In this document: positions 30,012 through 39,532 of the stretch, piece after piece
Layout of the letters: the number at the start of each line of letters is the position of its first letter
Position numbering within the stretch: the first letter of the stretch is position 1
DNA from: SKHV01 sp963678565
Lineage (GTDB): Bacteria > Bacteroidota > Bacteroidia > Bacteroidales > Prolixibacteraceae
Assembly (NCBI GenBank): GCA_963678565.1
Contig: OY782875.1
Span: forward strand, 62,001-126,000
DNA length: 64,000 bases
Direction of reading: 5' to 3'
Made by a program: the position numbers and the translations under genes
The notes under the pieces: model-generated
Database searches by the model: none
Told to the model about the DNA's origin: nothing
Seen by the model: only the letters and a program-made list of their open reading frames with translations

Positions 30012-32384
30012 ATGAAACTGCATCAAAATATAAAATTAATATTAAGAACGTTTGCTAAAAACAAAGGGGTTACACTGCTTAACCTTATTGGATTATCAGT
30101 TGGAATTACTGCAAGTTTGCTGATTTTTCTGTTTGTTCAGAAGGAGAAAAATACTGATAAATATATTCCTGATCTGGATAATATTTATGTGTTAACCAAT
30201 GAAAACGAACCATATCTTTCAAAGATGATGGCAGATCACGTTAATAATGAAATAGCAGAATTTCAGGCAGTTTCTTATGGTTGTAACGATTGGTCGGCAC
30301 AAATATATTTGGAGTACAACAATCAGAGTTTTGAAGTAAAGAATATGTTCAATGCTGATTCTGCATTTTTCAGCGTATTTAATTTTAACACCGTGTATGG
30401 CAATCCACAACAAGGCTTAATGCACGCCGATGAGATTGTGCTGACACGTTCTTTGTCGCAAAAAATATTTGGAAACGAAAACCCAATTGGAAAAACCGTT
30501 ACCTACAATGCTACCTATTTATCCGGTCAGGAATTAACAATTACAGCCGTAGTTGACGACCTGCCACAATCGAGTACGTGGAATTTTGAAGCTGTTATTT
30601 CATTGCCAACAATGTGCCACATCAGTTGGTACAAACGAAATATGGAACGATGGGGAACTCAAAACTATTATGCTTTTGCAAAACTCAATGCCAATTCATC
30701 CGAAGAAGAAGTAAGAAATAAACTAGCCCATATCAATCTAGATGCTGTTGATGAAGACTTCAAGGCAGATATTTATTATGATATGGTTACGTATAAAAAT
30801 GTGTATTTCAACATGTTGGAGATGGAAGATATGGCTCACGGGAATAAACTAACCTTGTCGATTATAGCCATTATTGGTGTGCTGATTCTGTTATTGTCGT
30901 GCGTAAATTACATCAATATGGTAACGGCACAACAAGGAAAACGCTATAAATCCTTCGGATTATTTAAAACGATGGGCGATAACCGCTGGGGCATTATCCG
31001 TGCCACCACAATCGAAGCGGCAATGTTATTGATTGCCTCCGTTATTGTTTCGTTTGCATTAACAAGTTTACTGCTGCCGGGACTTAACAGCTTAACAAAT
31101 TCTCGTTTTACTATCAATGCCTTGTCTAATGGTAGTTTCGTTGTAATAAACCTTGCAATATTGGGATTAATGATTTTAATTACCGGAATTATTCCCGGAT
31201 ATATTTTCAGCAACAAACCCACCACCGAGTTAATTCATAAAAGACAATCGTCGCAAGGGAATCCGGTTTTACGTAATGGGTTGCTTGTGTTTCAATTTGT
31301 GGTATCAATTGCATTAATTTCTTCGATAATCATTATCCATCGTCAAAATAATTACATTCAACATTGCGATACCGGATTCACAAAAGAGAACATTGTTTAC
31401 ATTAAAACGAACGATGATATTAAGTCGCACATAAAGGCATTTAAAAGCGAACTACACCAAATGCCCGGTATTTTTGATATGACTTTTGCCGAAGATGAAT
31501 TGATTTCCATTGACCAAGAATGGGGAACTGGATTTTTCAACAAAGGCGAATATAGCGATGTGGAGTATACTAAACTAGCGGTATCGGCTAACTTCTTCGA
31601 CTTCTTTGGAATCCCATTAAAAGAAGGTCAAACTTTTTCGGAAAATTCTAAAAGTAAAAACGACATTATCATAAATGAGTCGGCAAAGGCCGATTTCAAA
31701 GTTGAAAATATTGCTGATTCTCGTCTTGCAAATGACGATGCCAACCAAGGACACATTATTGGAGTTGCAAAAAACTACAATTTTGAAACCTTACACGTAC
31801 CGGTTCGTCCGTTGGTATATATGTCATCTGGCGATTGCGACAATGTGCTTTACCTAAAAGTTGATGCAGCCAATATGACTGCATTCAAAAGTACAATGAA
31901 CAATGTGAAAAAAGCGTGGAACGACATTTCTCCGATGTTCCCGATGGAATATCAGTTTCTCGATCAGGCATTTGCCGCTCAGTATACTAAAGAAGCTCAA
32001 TTTCAGAAGTTTCTAATGCTAACAACACTTATATCGCTTATCCTTTCGTGTTTAGGCTTAGTTGGGTTGACCTACTTTATTATGGAACAACGCACCAAAG
32101 AAATCGGCGTACGCAAAGTAAACGGAGCTACCATCAGCGAGGTAGTAGCATTACTTAACAAAGATTTTGTGAAATGGGTCGCCATTGCTTTTGTAATAGC
32201 AACGCCTATTGCTTATTACGCTATGAATAAATGGCTAGAAAACTTCGCCTACAAAACAAATTTGAGTTGGTGGATTTTTGCATTGGCTGGTTTGCTTGCA
32301 TTGGGAATTGCATTGTTAACTGTCAGTTGGCAAAGTTGGAGAGCGGCTACGCGAAATCCGGTTGAAGCACTGAGGTATGAATAA
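30012..32384 (+). CDS. Array permease P8
   Basis: The 790-residue permease has a first-half coupling segment that has lost the EIG core (KSFGLFKTMGDNRWG). The constant module resumes at residue 696 after two outlier genes. Within it, 50 nt covering AFVIATPIAYYAMNKW are identical to the next gene, P9, including rarely shared codon choices. The first periplasmic domain has cysteines in SYGCNDW and TMCH, and the second has CDNVLYLKV. ISIDQEWGTGFF replaces the usual Gly/Pro-rich loop after TM5. Confidence 0.92.
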   Translation: MKLHQNIKLILRTFAKNKGVTLLNLIGLSVGITASLLIFLFVQKEKNTDKYIPDLDNIYVLTNENEPYLSKMMADHVNNEIAEFQAVSYGCNDWSAQIYLEYNNQSFEVKNMFNADSAFFSVFNFNTVYGNPQQGLMHADEIVLTRSLSQKIFGNENPIGKTVTYNATYLSGQELTITAVVDDLPQSSTWNFEAVISLPTMCHISWYKRNMERWGTQNYYAFAKLNANSSEEEVRNKLAHINLDAVDEDFKADIYYDMVTYKNVYFNMLEMEDMAHGNKLTLSIIAIIGVLILLLSCVNYINMVTAQQGKRYKSFGLFKTMGDNRWGIIRATTIEAAMLLIASVIVSFALTSLLLPGLNSLTNSRFTINALSNGSFVVINLAILGLMILITGIIPGYIFSNKPTTELIHKRQSSQGNPVLRNGLLVFQFVVSIALISSIIIIHRQNNYIQHCDTGFTKENIVYIKTNDDIKSHIKAFKSELHQMPGIFDMTFAEDELISIDQEWGTGFFNKGEYSDVEYTKLAVSANFFDFFGIPLKEGQTFSENSKSKNDIIINESAKADFKVENIADSRLANDDANQGHIIGVAKNYNFETLHVPVRPLVYMSSGDCDNVLYLKVDAANMTAFKSTMNNVKKAWNDISPMFPMEYQFLDQAFAAQYTKEAQFQKFLMLTTLISLILSCLGLVGLTYFIMEQRTKEIGVRKVNGATISEVVALLNKDFVKWVAIAFVIATPIAYYAMNKWLENFAYKTNLSWWIFALAGLLALGIALLTVSWQSWRAATRNPVEALRYE

Positions 32385-32401
32385 CCTAATATAATCTTAC
32401 A

Positions 32402-34747
32402 ATGAAAAACATATTAAAACCAATAGTCAGAAATTTTATTCGCAAGCCGGCGATAAATTTGATAAATTTATTGGGCTTAGCCATCAGTTTGGTGTTTGTT
32501 ATCATTCTGTCGGTTTATTGCTACAGCGAATTAAGCACCGACACGCAACACGCTAACTTCGACCGCACTTATCTTATTGGTAAGCCCGGAGCAGGGACTA
32601 ATACTCCGGCAATATTAAAACCTCATCTCGATTCGGATATCCCCGGGATAGAGGCATCTATAAGAATAGGCAATGCGTGGAATACTCCTGTTTTACAAGC
32701 AGAATATGGAGAACCTATTACTTCTGATATGGTTTTTTCTGATCCCGGTTTTTTTAGTTTTTTCAAGTATAACTGTATCGAAGGAGATGCTGCAACGGCA
32801 CTTAATAATCCGATGTCGGTTGTTATTACAGAAACGCTGGCGAATAAGCTTTTTGGTCAACAACCAGCTATTGGCAAAACGATAAAGTACAACAATGATA
32901 AACTATTAACAGTGTCGGCAGTTGTTGTAGAATCAGTTGAAAATACCTTTCTCAATATTAGTGCAGTTACCTCTATCGAAACAAGAAAGATTGTTCAACC
33001 CAGCGAAGATGAATATAAAGAATGGGGATGGTCTAATTTTCAAACGTTTGTACACTTAAACGAAAATGCCAATCCCGACCAGACAGCCGAAACTATTTTC
33101 GCTATTTTCCCCAAAGACTTTCAGCAATGGGTTGAATATATTCATTTGATACCATTGAAAGATGTTTATTTCTCCAACCTGCAAACTTCCGGTGCACACC
33201 ACATCCGTCAGGGTAGCAAAAGCAAAGCTTTAATCCTGCTATTTGTAGCCGGTCTTATTCTTATTATTGCATTGGTAAATTTTATCAACATCACCTCGTC
33301 GCAATGGATGGAACGCATCAAACAAACCGGCGTTTTGAAAGTAATAGGGGCTACACGAACAAACATTTTCAGAAAAGTATTAGGCGAAACGTTTCTGTTT
33401 TTTATTGCTGCCGTAATTCTGGCTCTTGCTATAATGGTTGTTGTTACCCCAATTGTTATAAATTACACAGGCATTCGGTTCAGCTTGAAGTCAATTTCCA
33501 GTCCGGCACTTTTAGGTATTGTTCTTACAGCTACCTTGCTTTTCAGTTTGGTATTAAGCCTGATTCCCGGGGTGCGTATTTCGTCCTCAAAGGCTGTCGA
33601 TAATTTGAAAAAATCAGTCAATCGGAACAATAAAAAATCGTATTTACAAAATGGGTTAATTACCCTTCAATATGTTATTTCCATTGTGTTGATTGCATTT
33701 ACAACACTTATTTTCAAACAAGTAGAATACGGAAGCAACAATCTTGTTTTTAATCAAAACAATACCGTTGCCATTAAACTCACTCAGCAACTCGATAAAA
33801 ATATTGTTGGAGAAGAGTTGAAAAAAATACCGGAATTGCAGAATGTGTCCTTCACTCAGTTTTATCCCGGCAAAGAGCTTTCGGTTTGGGGGACAGATAT
33901 ATACCTGGATGGGAAACCACAGGAGGTCTATTTTTCAAATTTCAGTGCCGATGCCGAATTTTTTTCAATTATGAATTTGGAAATGCTGAGAGGACAACTC
34001 TACTCCGATGATTTATCCACCGACACAAACAATGTGATTGTGAACGAGACTTTTTTGAAACAATTCAATATCGACAATCCTATTGGTGGTAATTTTTATA
34101 TGAGTAATAGAAAATACGAAATTGTTGGTGTAGTAAAAGATTTCAATTTCGAGTCGGTTGAAAAACCAATTGGACCATTGGCAATTATCAATCAAGGCTA
34201 TGCGGCATATTGTTTAGCAACACTTTCGTCAAACAATTTTAAAACGCTTTCGGCTACACTAAACAAAATCAATACTATTACAGCAGAACTATCGCCAGAA
34301 TTTCCGGTAGAAGTGAGTTTCCTTGATGCAGCTGTTCAAAATATGTACGAATCTGAAGTTCGGTTTCGCCGCACATTTTCGTTATTCTCCATAAGTGCCA
34401 TTATTATTTGTGCAATGGGCATTCTGGCTATGTCAATCTTTGCAGCACAGCACCGCATCAAAGAAATCGGAGTCCGCAAAGTAAACGGCGCAAAAGTCTC
34501 CGAGATACTTTCAATGCTCAACAAAGATTTTGTAAAATGGGTGGTAACAGCTTTTGTAATAGCAACGCCTATTGCTTATTACGCTATGAATAAATGGCTT
34601 GAAAACTTTGCCTACAAAACCACTTTAAGCTGGTGGATTTTTGCGCTGGCTGGTTTACTGGCATTGGGAATTGCATTGCTAACGGTTAGCTGGCAGAGCT
34701 GGCGGGCAGCTACGCGGAATCCGGTGGAGGCGTTGCGGTATGAATAA
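32402..34747 (+). CDS. Array permease P9
   Basis: The 781-residue permease starts 18 nt after P8. The first-half coupling segment is partly degenerate (IKQTGVLKVIGATRTNIF, lacking EIG). The periplasmic strands NPMSVVITETLANKLFG and IVGVVKDFNFESV identify both MacB-like domains. The constant module begins at residue 687 (KEIGVRKVNGAKVSEI). The first 20 residues (MKNILKPIVRNFIRKP) are basic, as expected for an inside-facing N-terminus before TM1. Confidence 0.92.
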   Translation: MKNILKPIVRNFIRKPAINLINLLGLAISLVFVIILSVYCYSELSTDTQHANFDRTYLIGKPGAGTNTPAILKPHLDSDIPGIEASIRIGNAWNTPVLQAEYGEPITSDMVFSDPGFFSFFKYNCIEGDAATALNNPMSVVITETLANKLFGQQPAIGKTIKYNNDKLLTVSAVVVESVENTFLNISAVTSIETRKIVQPSEDEYKEWGWSNFQTFVHLNENANPDQTAETIFAIFPKDFQQWVEYIHLIPLKDVYFSNLQTSGAHHIRQGSKSKALILLFVAGLILIIALVNFINITSSQWMERIKQTGVLKVIGATRTNIFRKVLGETFLFFIAAVILALAIMVVVTPIVINYTGIRFSLKSISSPALLGIVLTATLLFSLVLSLIPGVRISSSKAVDNLKKSVNRNNKKSYLQNGLITLQYVISIVLIAFTTLIFKQVEYGSNNLVFNQNNTVAIKLTQQLDKNIVGEELKKIPELQNVSFTQFYPGKELSVWGTDIYLDGKPQEVYFSNFSADAEFFSIMNLEMLRGQLYSDDLSTDTNNVIVNETFLKQFNIDNPIGGNFYMSNRKYEIVGVVKDFNFESVEKPIGPLAIINQGYAAYCLATLSSNNFKTLSATLNKINTITAELSPEFPVEVSFLDAAVQNMYESEVRFRRTFSLFSISAIIICAMGILAMSIFAAQHRIKEIGVRKVNGAKVSEILSMLNKDFVKWVVTAFVIATPIAYYAMNKWLENFAYKTTLSWWIFALAGLLALGIALLTVSWQSWRAATRNPVEALRYE

Positions 34748-34764
34748 ACCTGAAAGACAAAAAA

Positions 34765-37152
34765 ATGAAAACACTAAAAATCATCCTGCGCGGATTCAGA
34801 AAAAACAGTAGATTGAACCTGCTGAATATCTTGTCGATGGCAATAGGTATGGCAGTAGCAATTATTGTTTTGGGACATGTTTATCAGGAATTTACCTATG
34901 ATTCTCAATATCAAAATTCCAGTCGGGTGTATCGTGTTTTAACTCAAAATGATAAAAATGAATTATCGGGAGCAGCAACTTACGGGCCGTTAGCAAAGAG
35001 TTTAAAGTCTGATTTCCCTGAAGTTACGGATGCCTCCCGGGTAAGTTTTTACTGGGGTTACCTGGCGCTCACTGCAGGTGGTAAAATGTTTAATGAGAAT
35101 CGAATCATTTTTGCCGATCCAAACTTTTTCACCCTGTTTTCATTTCCTCTGGAAAAAGGCGATGCGGCAAATTGCCTGAGTTCGCCAAATTCTATTGTTC
35201 TATCGGGAAGTGCAGCCAGAAAGTATTTTGGTGAAAAGAACCCGGTGGGCGAACAGATAAAAATCGGTAAAGACAGATTATTTACTGTTCAGGGTGTTTT
35301 TAGTGATTTTCCTAAGAATTCCAATTTTCGTGGTGATATCCTTTTACCCCTGGAAAGTATCTCAAAACTAACTCAGGTTTGGATCGAACCTTCCTGGAAT
35401 TATCCATCCGATATTCATACATTTATCTTGGCCGAAAACCCAATTGATGAGGAAGCTATTTCAACAAAAATATCAGATTACCTAACGACACATGTGACAG
35501 AGAATCCCGAAAAACTGGTGTTACACCCCTTAAAAAAGTTACACACCGAAATGCAAACCGGCTGGGAATCGGTGCCGCAGGCAAACAAAAGTTACCTATA
35601 TCTTTTGGCCATTGTTGCCTTGATTATACTTTCTATGTCGGCAGTAAATTTTCTTCTGCTCCACATTGGAACCGCATCGCAACGAGCTATTAATACGGGA
35701 GTCAAAAAAGTTTGCGGGGCTTCAAAATCAATTATTTTCGGCGATCAAATTCGCGAGATATTATCTTATATCTCAATAAGCGTGGCGATTTCACTAATTT
35801 TAGTTTATCTGTATAATTCTATTCTTACAGTCAGGTTTTCATTTCTTCCAGCTGTAAAAGAATTTGATTTTACACTTTTACTCTTTTTGACAGGAGTAAT
35901 TTTTGTTTTTGCAATTTTAACTTCGATTGCTCCTGCCTTGATAATTTCGAGACAAAAAACGGTACGTATTTTTAAGGCAGATCAACAATTGCTGCACAAA
36001 CAACCGAAAATGGTAAATGTCCTTATTGTTGGACAATTTACCATCAGTGTGGTGCTGTTGGCGGTTACCTCTTTATTTTATAAACAGGTTCATTTTCTGG
36101 AAAAACACAGCCCGGGATTTGCCAGGGAGGAATTAATAACCATTCCTTTGAATATGTCGGTTGACGACGGATTAAACGGGAATAAATTTGATGCTTTTGC
36201 ACAGGAACTAAAAAAATTGCAGGGGATAAAAAACGCAACACTTGCTTTTTCTTCGCCGTCGGATGTACAAACATCAGCCGATGGTTTTCGTTGTGACGGA
36301 ATGCCCGAAGGAGAAACTGTTAGCATGCAATGGAACTCGGTTTATTACGATTATTTTGAAACGCTAGGTGTTAAAATGGTGGAGGGGCGTGGATTTAATC
36401 GCAACTTCAAAAACGACCTGATTGATTACGGCATCCAAAGAAAATGTGCCTATGTGATCAATCAAAAAGCGGCTGATGAGATGGGGATTGATAATCCTAT
36501 CGGGAAAACATTATATGCTTACCAGGAAGGTACGATAGTTGGCATTGTGGAAAATTTCAACTTCAAATCGCTGCACAGTGAAATAACTCCCATGTGTTTT
36601 AATATGAATCCGTTTTACTACAATGAAATTATTGTAAGAATGAATCCAGGAGTACCGGCAGTGCCGGATCAGATAAAAACAGTGTGGGAAGAATTTGTAC
36701 CTGAATATCCTTTTGAATATAGTTTTGTAAACGACCAACTCAACCAAATGTACGAATCGGAAAGTAAACTGACTGCCAGTTTAAATGTATTTGCAGGCAT
36801 TGGAATTCTGATCGCCTGCATGGGTTTGCTTGCTCTTTCAATTTTGGCCATGCAAAAACGAACCAAGGAAATTGGTATCAGAAAAGTAAACGGCGCCAAA
36901 GTTTCAGAAGTAATGATGCTAATAAACAAAGACTTTGTGATGAGAGTGGTTATTGCCTTTGTAATTGCCACGCCCATTGCATACTACGCTATGAATAAAT
37001 GGCTCGAAAACTTTGCTTACAAAACCACTTTAAGTTGGTGGATTTTTGCGCTGGCTGGATTTTTGGCTTTAGGCATTGCACTGCTAACTGTTAGTTGGCA
37101 AAGCTGGCGGGCTGCTACGAGGAACCCCGTGGAGGCGTTGCGTTATGAATAA
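34765..37152 (+). CDS. Array permease P10
   Basis: The 795-residue permease starts 18 nt after P9. The first-half coupling segment is partly preserved (NTGVKKVCGASKSIIF). The second periplasmic domain has a longer insertion around GRGFNRNFKNDLIDYG that most siblings lack. In the constant module (from residue 701) it reads LINKDFVMRVV in place of LLNKDFVKWV, the only copy to lose the Lys-Trp pair. The last codons contain an ATG at 37145 in another frame, which could allow overlap initiation of P11. Confidence 0.92.
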   Translation: MKTLKIILRGFRKNSRLNLLNILSMAIGMAVAIIVLGHVYQEFTYDSQYQNSSRVYRVLTQNDKNELSGAATYGPLAKSLKSDFPEVTDASRVSFYWGYLALTAGGKMFNENRIIFADPNFFTLFSFPLEKGDAANCLSSPNSIVLSGSAARKYFGEKNPVGEQIKIGKDRLFTVQGVFSDFPKNSNFRGDILLPLESISKLTQVWIEPSWNYPSDIHTFILAENPIDEEAISTKISDYLTTHVTENPEKLVLHPLKKLHTEMQTGWESVPQANKSYLYLLAIVALIILSMSAVNFLLLHIGTASQRAINTGVKKVCGASKSIIFGDQIREILSYISISVAISLILVYLYNSILTVRFSFLPAVKEFDFTLLLFLTGVIFVFAILTSIAPALIISRQKTVRIFKADQQLLHKQPKMVNVLIVGQFTISVVLLAVTSLFYKQVHFLEKHSPGFAREELITIPLNMSVDDGLNGNKFDAFAQELKKLQGIKNATLAFSSPSDVQTSADGFRCDGMPEGETVSMQWNSVYYDYFETLGVKMVEGRGFNRNFKNDLIDYGIQRKCAYVINQKAADEMGIDNPIGKTLYAYQEGTIVGIVENFNFKSLHSEITPMCFNMNPFYYNEIIVRMNPGVPAVPDQIKTVWEEFVPEYPFEYSFVNDQLNQMYESESKLTASLNVFAGIGILIACMGLLALSILAMQKRTKEIGIRKVNGAKVSEVMMLINKDFVMRVVIAFVIATPIAYYAMNKWLENFAYKTTLSWWIFALAGFLALGIALLTVSWQSWRAATRNPVEALRYE

Positions 37153-37168
37153 TAAAAAAATAATATAT

Positions 37169-39517
37169 ATGAAAAATTTACGATTTATATTTAGAATGTT
37201 TAGGCGAAATCCTATGTTGGTTTTTGTCAACCTTCCCGGATTAGCCATCGGATTAAGTGCTGTTTTGCTCCTGTCGGTTTATTTGAAACACGAGCTAAGT
37301 TACGACCAGCATTTTCAAACAAAAAATAATGTTTTACGACTTTACAGTGCAGTAAAAGAGGAAGGTAATATCACTAATTACGGTATTTGTTTGCGCGATG
37401 CTTACACCGAAATTCCATTACAGGTTCCGGAAATAAGATCAGCTACTCAGATTTACAACGGATGGGACATAACTGCAGAATACGAAAAGCAAAAATTCCC
37501 CAATTTGCAGCTTTTGTTTGCCGACAAGGATTTCTTTGATGTTTTCGGACTGGAGCTCATTCAGGGAAATAGCAACGATGCCTTGCAGGGTGAAAACAAT
37601 GCGGTAATTACCCGGTCAACTGCATTAAAAGTATTCAATACCGTTAATTGTGTTGGTAAAGTTTTGAATGTTTCGGAGGTGCCGGCTACGGTAACGGGTG
37701 TAATAAACGACTTGCCCAACAACACACACTTTAATTTCGATTTATTGGTGTCGATGCAGAGCGTCCATCCTGAGAACTGGGGGGGACTGGAACTGTATAC
37801 CTATTTTAGGATTGACGAAAATGCCGATTTAGTAGCGGTTGGCAAGAAAATAGCTGCAGCCAACAATGAACTAATGAAACCTTGGGGCGAGCAATTTAAC
37901 CTCACCTCTGAATCTGGAACAGAGAGATTAGCCGATTTGCACCTTCACTCAGTTGTCGATCTCGATCTATCGCCCAAAGCCAATCTAACACACATTTTTA
38001 TTATTGCCGGCATTGCTTTTCTGGTGATGCTAATTGCTATGGTAAACTACATTAACCTGTATGTTTTGCACGGCGAAAAACGGATTGCTGAAATCGGTTC
38101 ACGAAAATCGTTGGGAGCAACGCAAGGAACATTATCGCGTTTATTTTTTACTGAAACAACCGTAATTGGCCTTCTTGCTTTTGTTTTGGCAATAGGATTA
38201 ACGGCACTTGTTCAACCCTCGTTTGCCAAACTAATGCAAAGCCAGATCGAGTTATCGGACATGTTTTCCTTTTCAGGAATTTTGTTAGTACTGGCTATTC
38301 TCGCGGTGTTAATTTTAGTGTCGGGGGCGTATCCCAGTTACTATTTATCGAAGATTAATCTTGTAAATGCACTTAAAGGAAAGTCCACGAAAGTAAAGCG
38401 CAAAAGTACCATGTCGCGCATTGCTGTTATTTCACAGTTTTCCATATCGGTTTTTCTTATCAGTGCGCTGGTAATTGTTTTTGCCCAGGTAAATTATCTA
38501 AAAGAAGTGCCACTGGGTTTTAATCCCGAGAATGTAACTGGCATCACCAACCTGAATAGCGAGGTGCGAAAAAGTGCTTCGTCTATTGTCGATGAATTGT
38601 CGCAACTGGCCTTTGTTGAAGATGCAGCTACTTCCGGTCATGGCATGGGACAAGGATCGAGCGGACAGGGAATAAAAAAATATGGAGCGCCCGGTAATCT
38701 TAAAGGAATTGATGAATACCGTGTGCAGCCCGGATTTGCCAAAACCATGCAATTGGAACTGGTCGACGGTCGTTACTTTAATCAATCGGAAGCAGATAAA
38801 AGCGCGGTAATTCTTAACCAGGCAGCAGCAAAAATGCTGGGCCCTGATGTAAAAGTAGGTAGCCTGGTTGATATGTTTGATGAACCGTTAACAGTAATCG
38901 CTATTGCAAAAGATTTTTATTATATCGATCACCCGGGAGAAACAATTGGACCACTTGTTCTTACCAACTACCGCAACAACGTAAACAATCTTTATGTGCG
39001 TACAAAAGCAGGAACTACTTCGGCACAACTGGCTCAGATTGATGAGGTGATTAAAAGTTATTCGCCGGAGTTAATTATTAGTAAGTTTCAGTTAACTGAT
39101 GTATACGCCAACAAATTCACCAACGAAGAGCGAATGATAAAACTGGTAACTACTGGTGCCGGACTGGCCATCATCATCAGCTTTATTGGGTTAATGGCTC
39201 TTTCTGTTCTGAATGTAAACCGACGAAGAAAGGAAATAGGCATACGAAAAGTAATTGGAAGTACAGAAACACAGGTTGTGCACGAGCTGCTGAAAGAGAC
39301 TTTTATGCTGGTTCTCATTGCTATTGTTATAGCTTTTGTGGGTAGCTATTTTACCATGAGTCAGTGGCTGCAACATTTTGTGAACCGCGTATCAATCACT
39401 CCTGTATATTTTCTGGTTAGTGCTGCTTTTGCATTGTTTATAGCGTTTATGGCTGTAGGCTGGCAAAGTTGGCGGGCGGCTACACGAAATCCGGTGGAGG
39501 CATTGCAGTATGAATAA
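37169..39517 (+). CDS. Array permease P11, without the constant module
   Basis: I start at 37169 (MKNLRFIFRMFRRNP, 782 residues) because it matches the sibling N-termini. An upstream ATG at 37145 overlaps the end of P10 and would add 8 residues. The first-half coupling segment is near-canonical (IAEIGSRKSLGATQGTL), and the second half has its own version (KEIGIRKVIGSTETQVVHEL). Only GWQSWRAATRN and the tail NPVEALQYE, with Gln for Arg, follow the array pattern. A glycine-rich loop (GHGMGQGSSGQG) stands at the start of the second periplasmic domain. Confidence 0.92.
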   Translation: MKNLRFIFRMFRRNPMLVFVNLPGLAIGLSAVLLLSVYLKHELSYDQHFQTKNNVLRLYSAVKEEGNITNYGICLRDAYTEIPLQVPEIRSATQIYNGWDITAEYEKQKFPNLQLLFADKDFFDVFGLELIQGNSNDALQGENNAVITRSTALKVFNTVNCVGKVLNVSEVPATVTGVINDLPNNTHFNFDLLVSMQSVHPENWGGLELYTYFRIDENADLVAVGKKIAAANNELMKPWGEQFNLTSESGTERLADLHLHSVVDLDLSPKANLTHIFIIAGIAFLVMLIAMVNYINLYVLHGEKRIAEIGSRKSLGATQGTLSRLFFTETTVIGLLAFVLAIGLTALVQPSFAKLMQSQIELSDMFSFSGILLVLAILAVLILVSGAYPSYYLSKINLVNALKGKSTKVKRKSTMSRIAVISQFSISVFLISALVIVFAQVNYLKEVPLGFNPENVTGITNLNSEVRKSASSIVDELSQLAFVEDAATSGHGMGQGSSGQGIKKYGAPGNLKGIDEYRVQPGFAKTMQLELVDGRYFNQSEADKSAVILNQAAAKMLGPDVKVGSLVDMFDEPLTVIAIAKDFYYIDHPGETIGPLVLTNYRNNVNNLYVRTKAGTTSAQLAQIDEVIKSYSPELIISKFQLTDVYANKFTNEERMIKLVTTGAGLAIIISFIGLMALSVLNVNRRRKEIGIRKVIGSTETQVVHELLKETFMLVLIAIVIAFVGSYFTMSQWLQHFVNRVSITPVYFLVSAAFALFIAFMAVGWQSWRAATRNPVEALQYE

Positions 39518-39532
39518 ATAAAAACAAGAACG

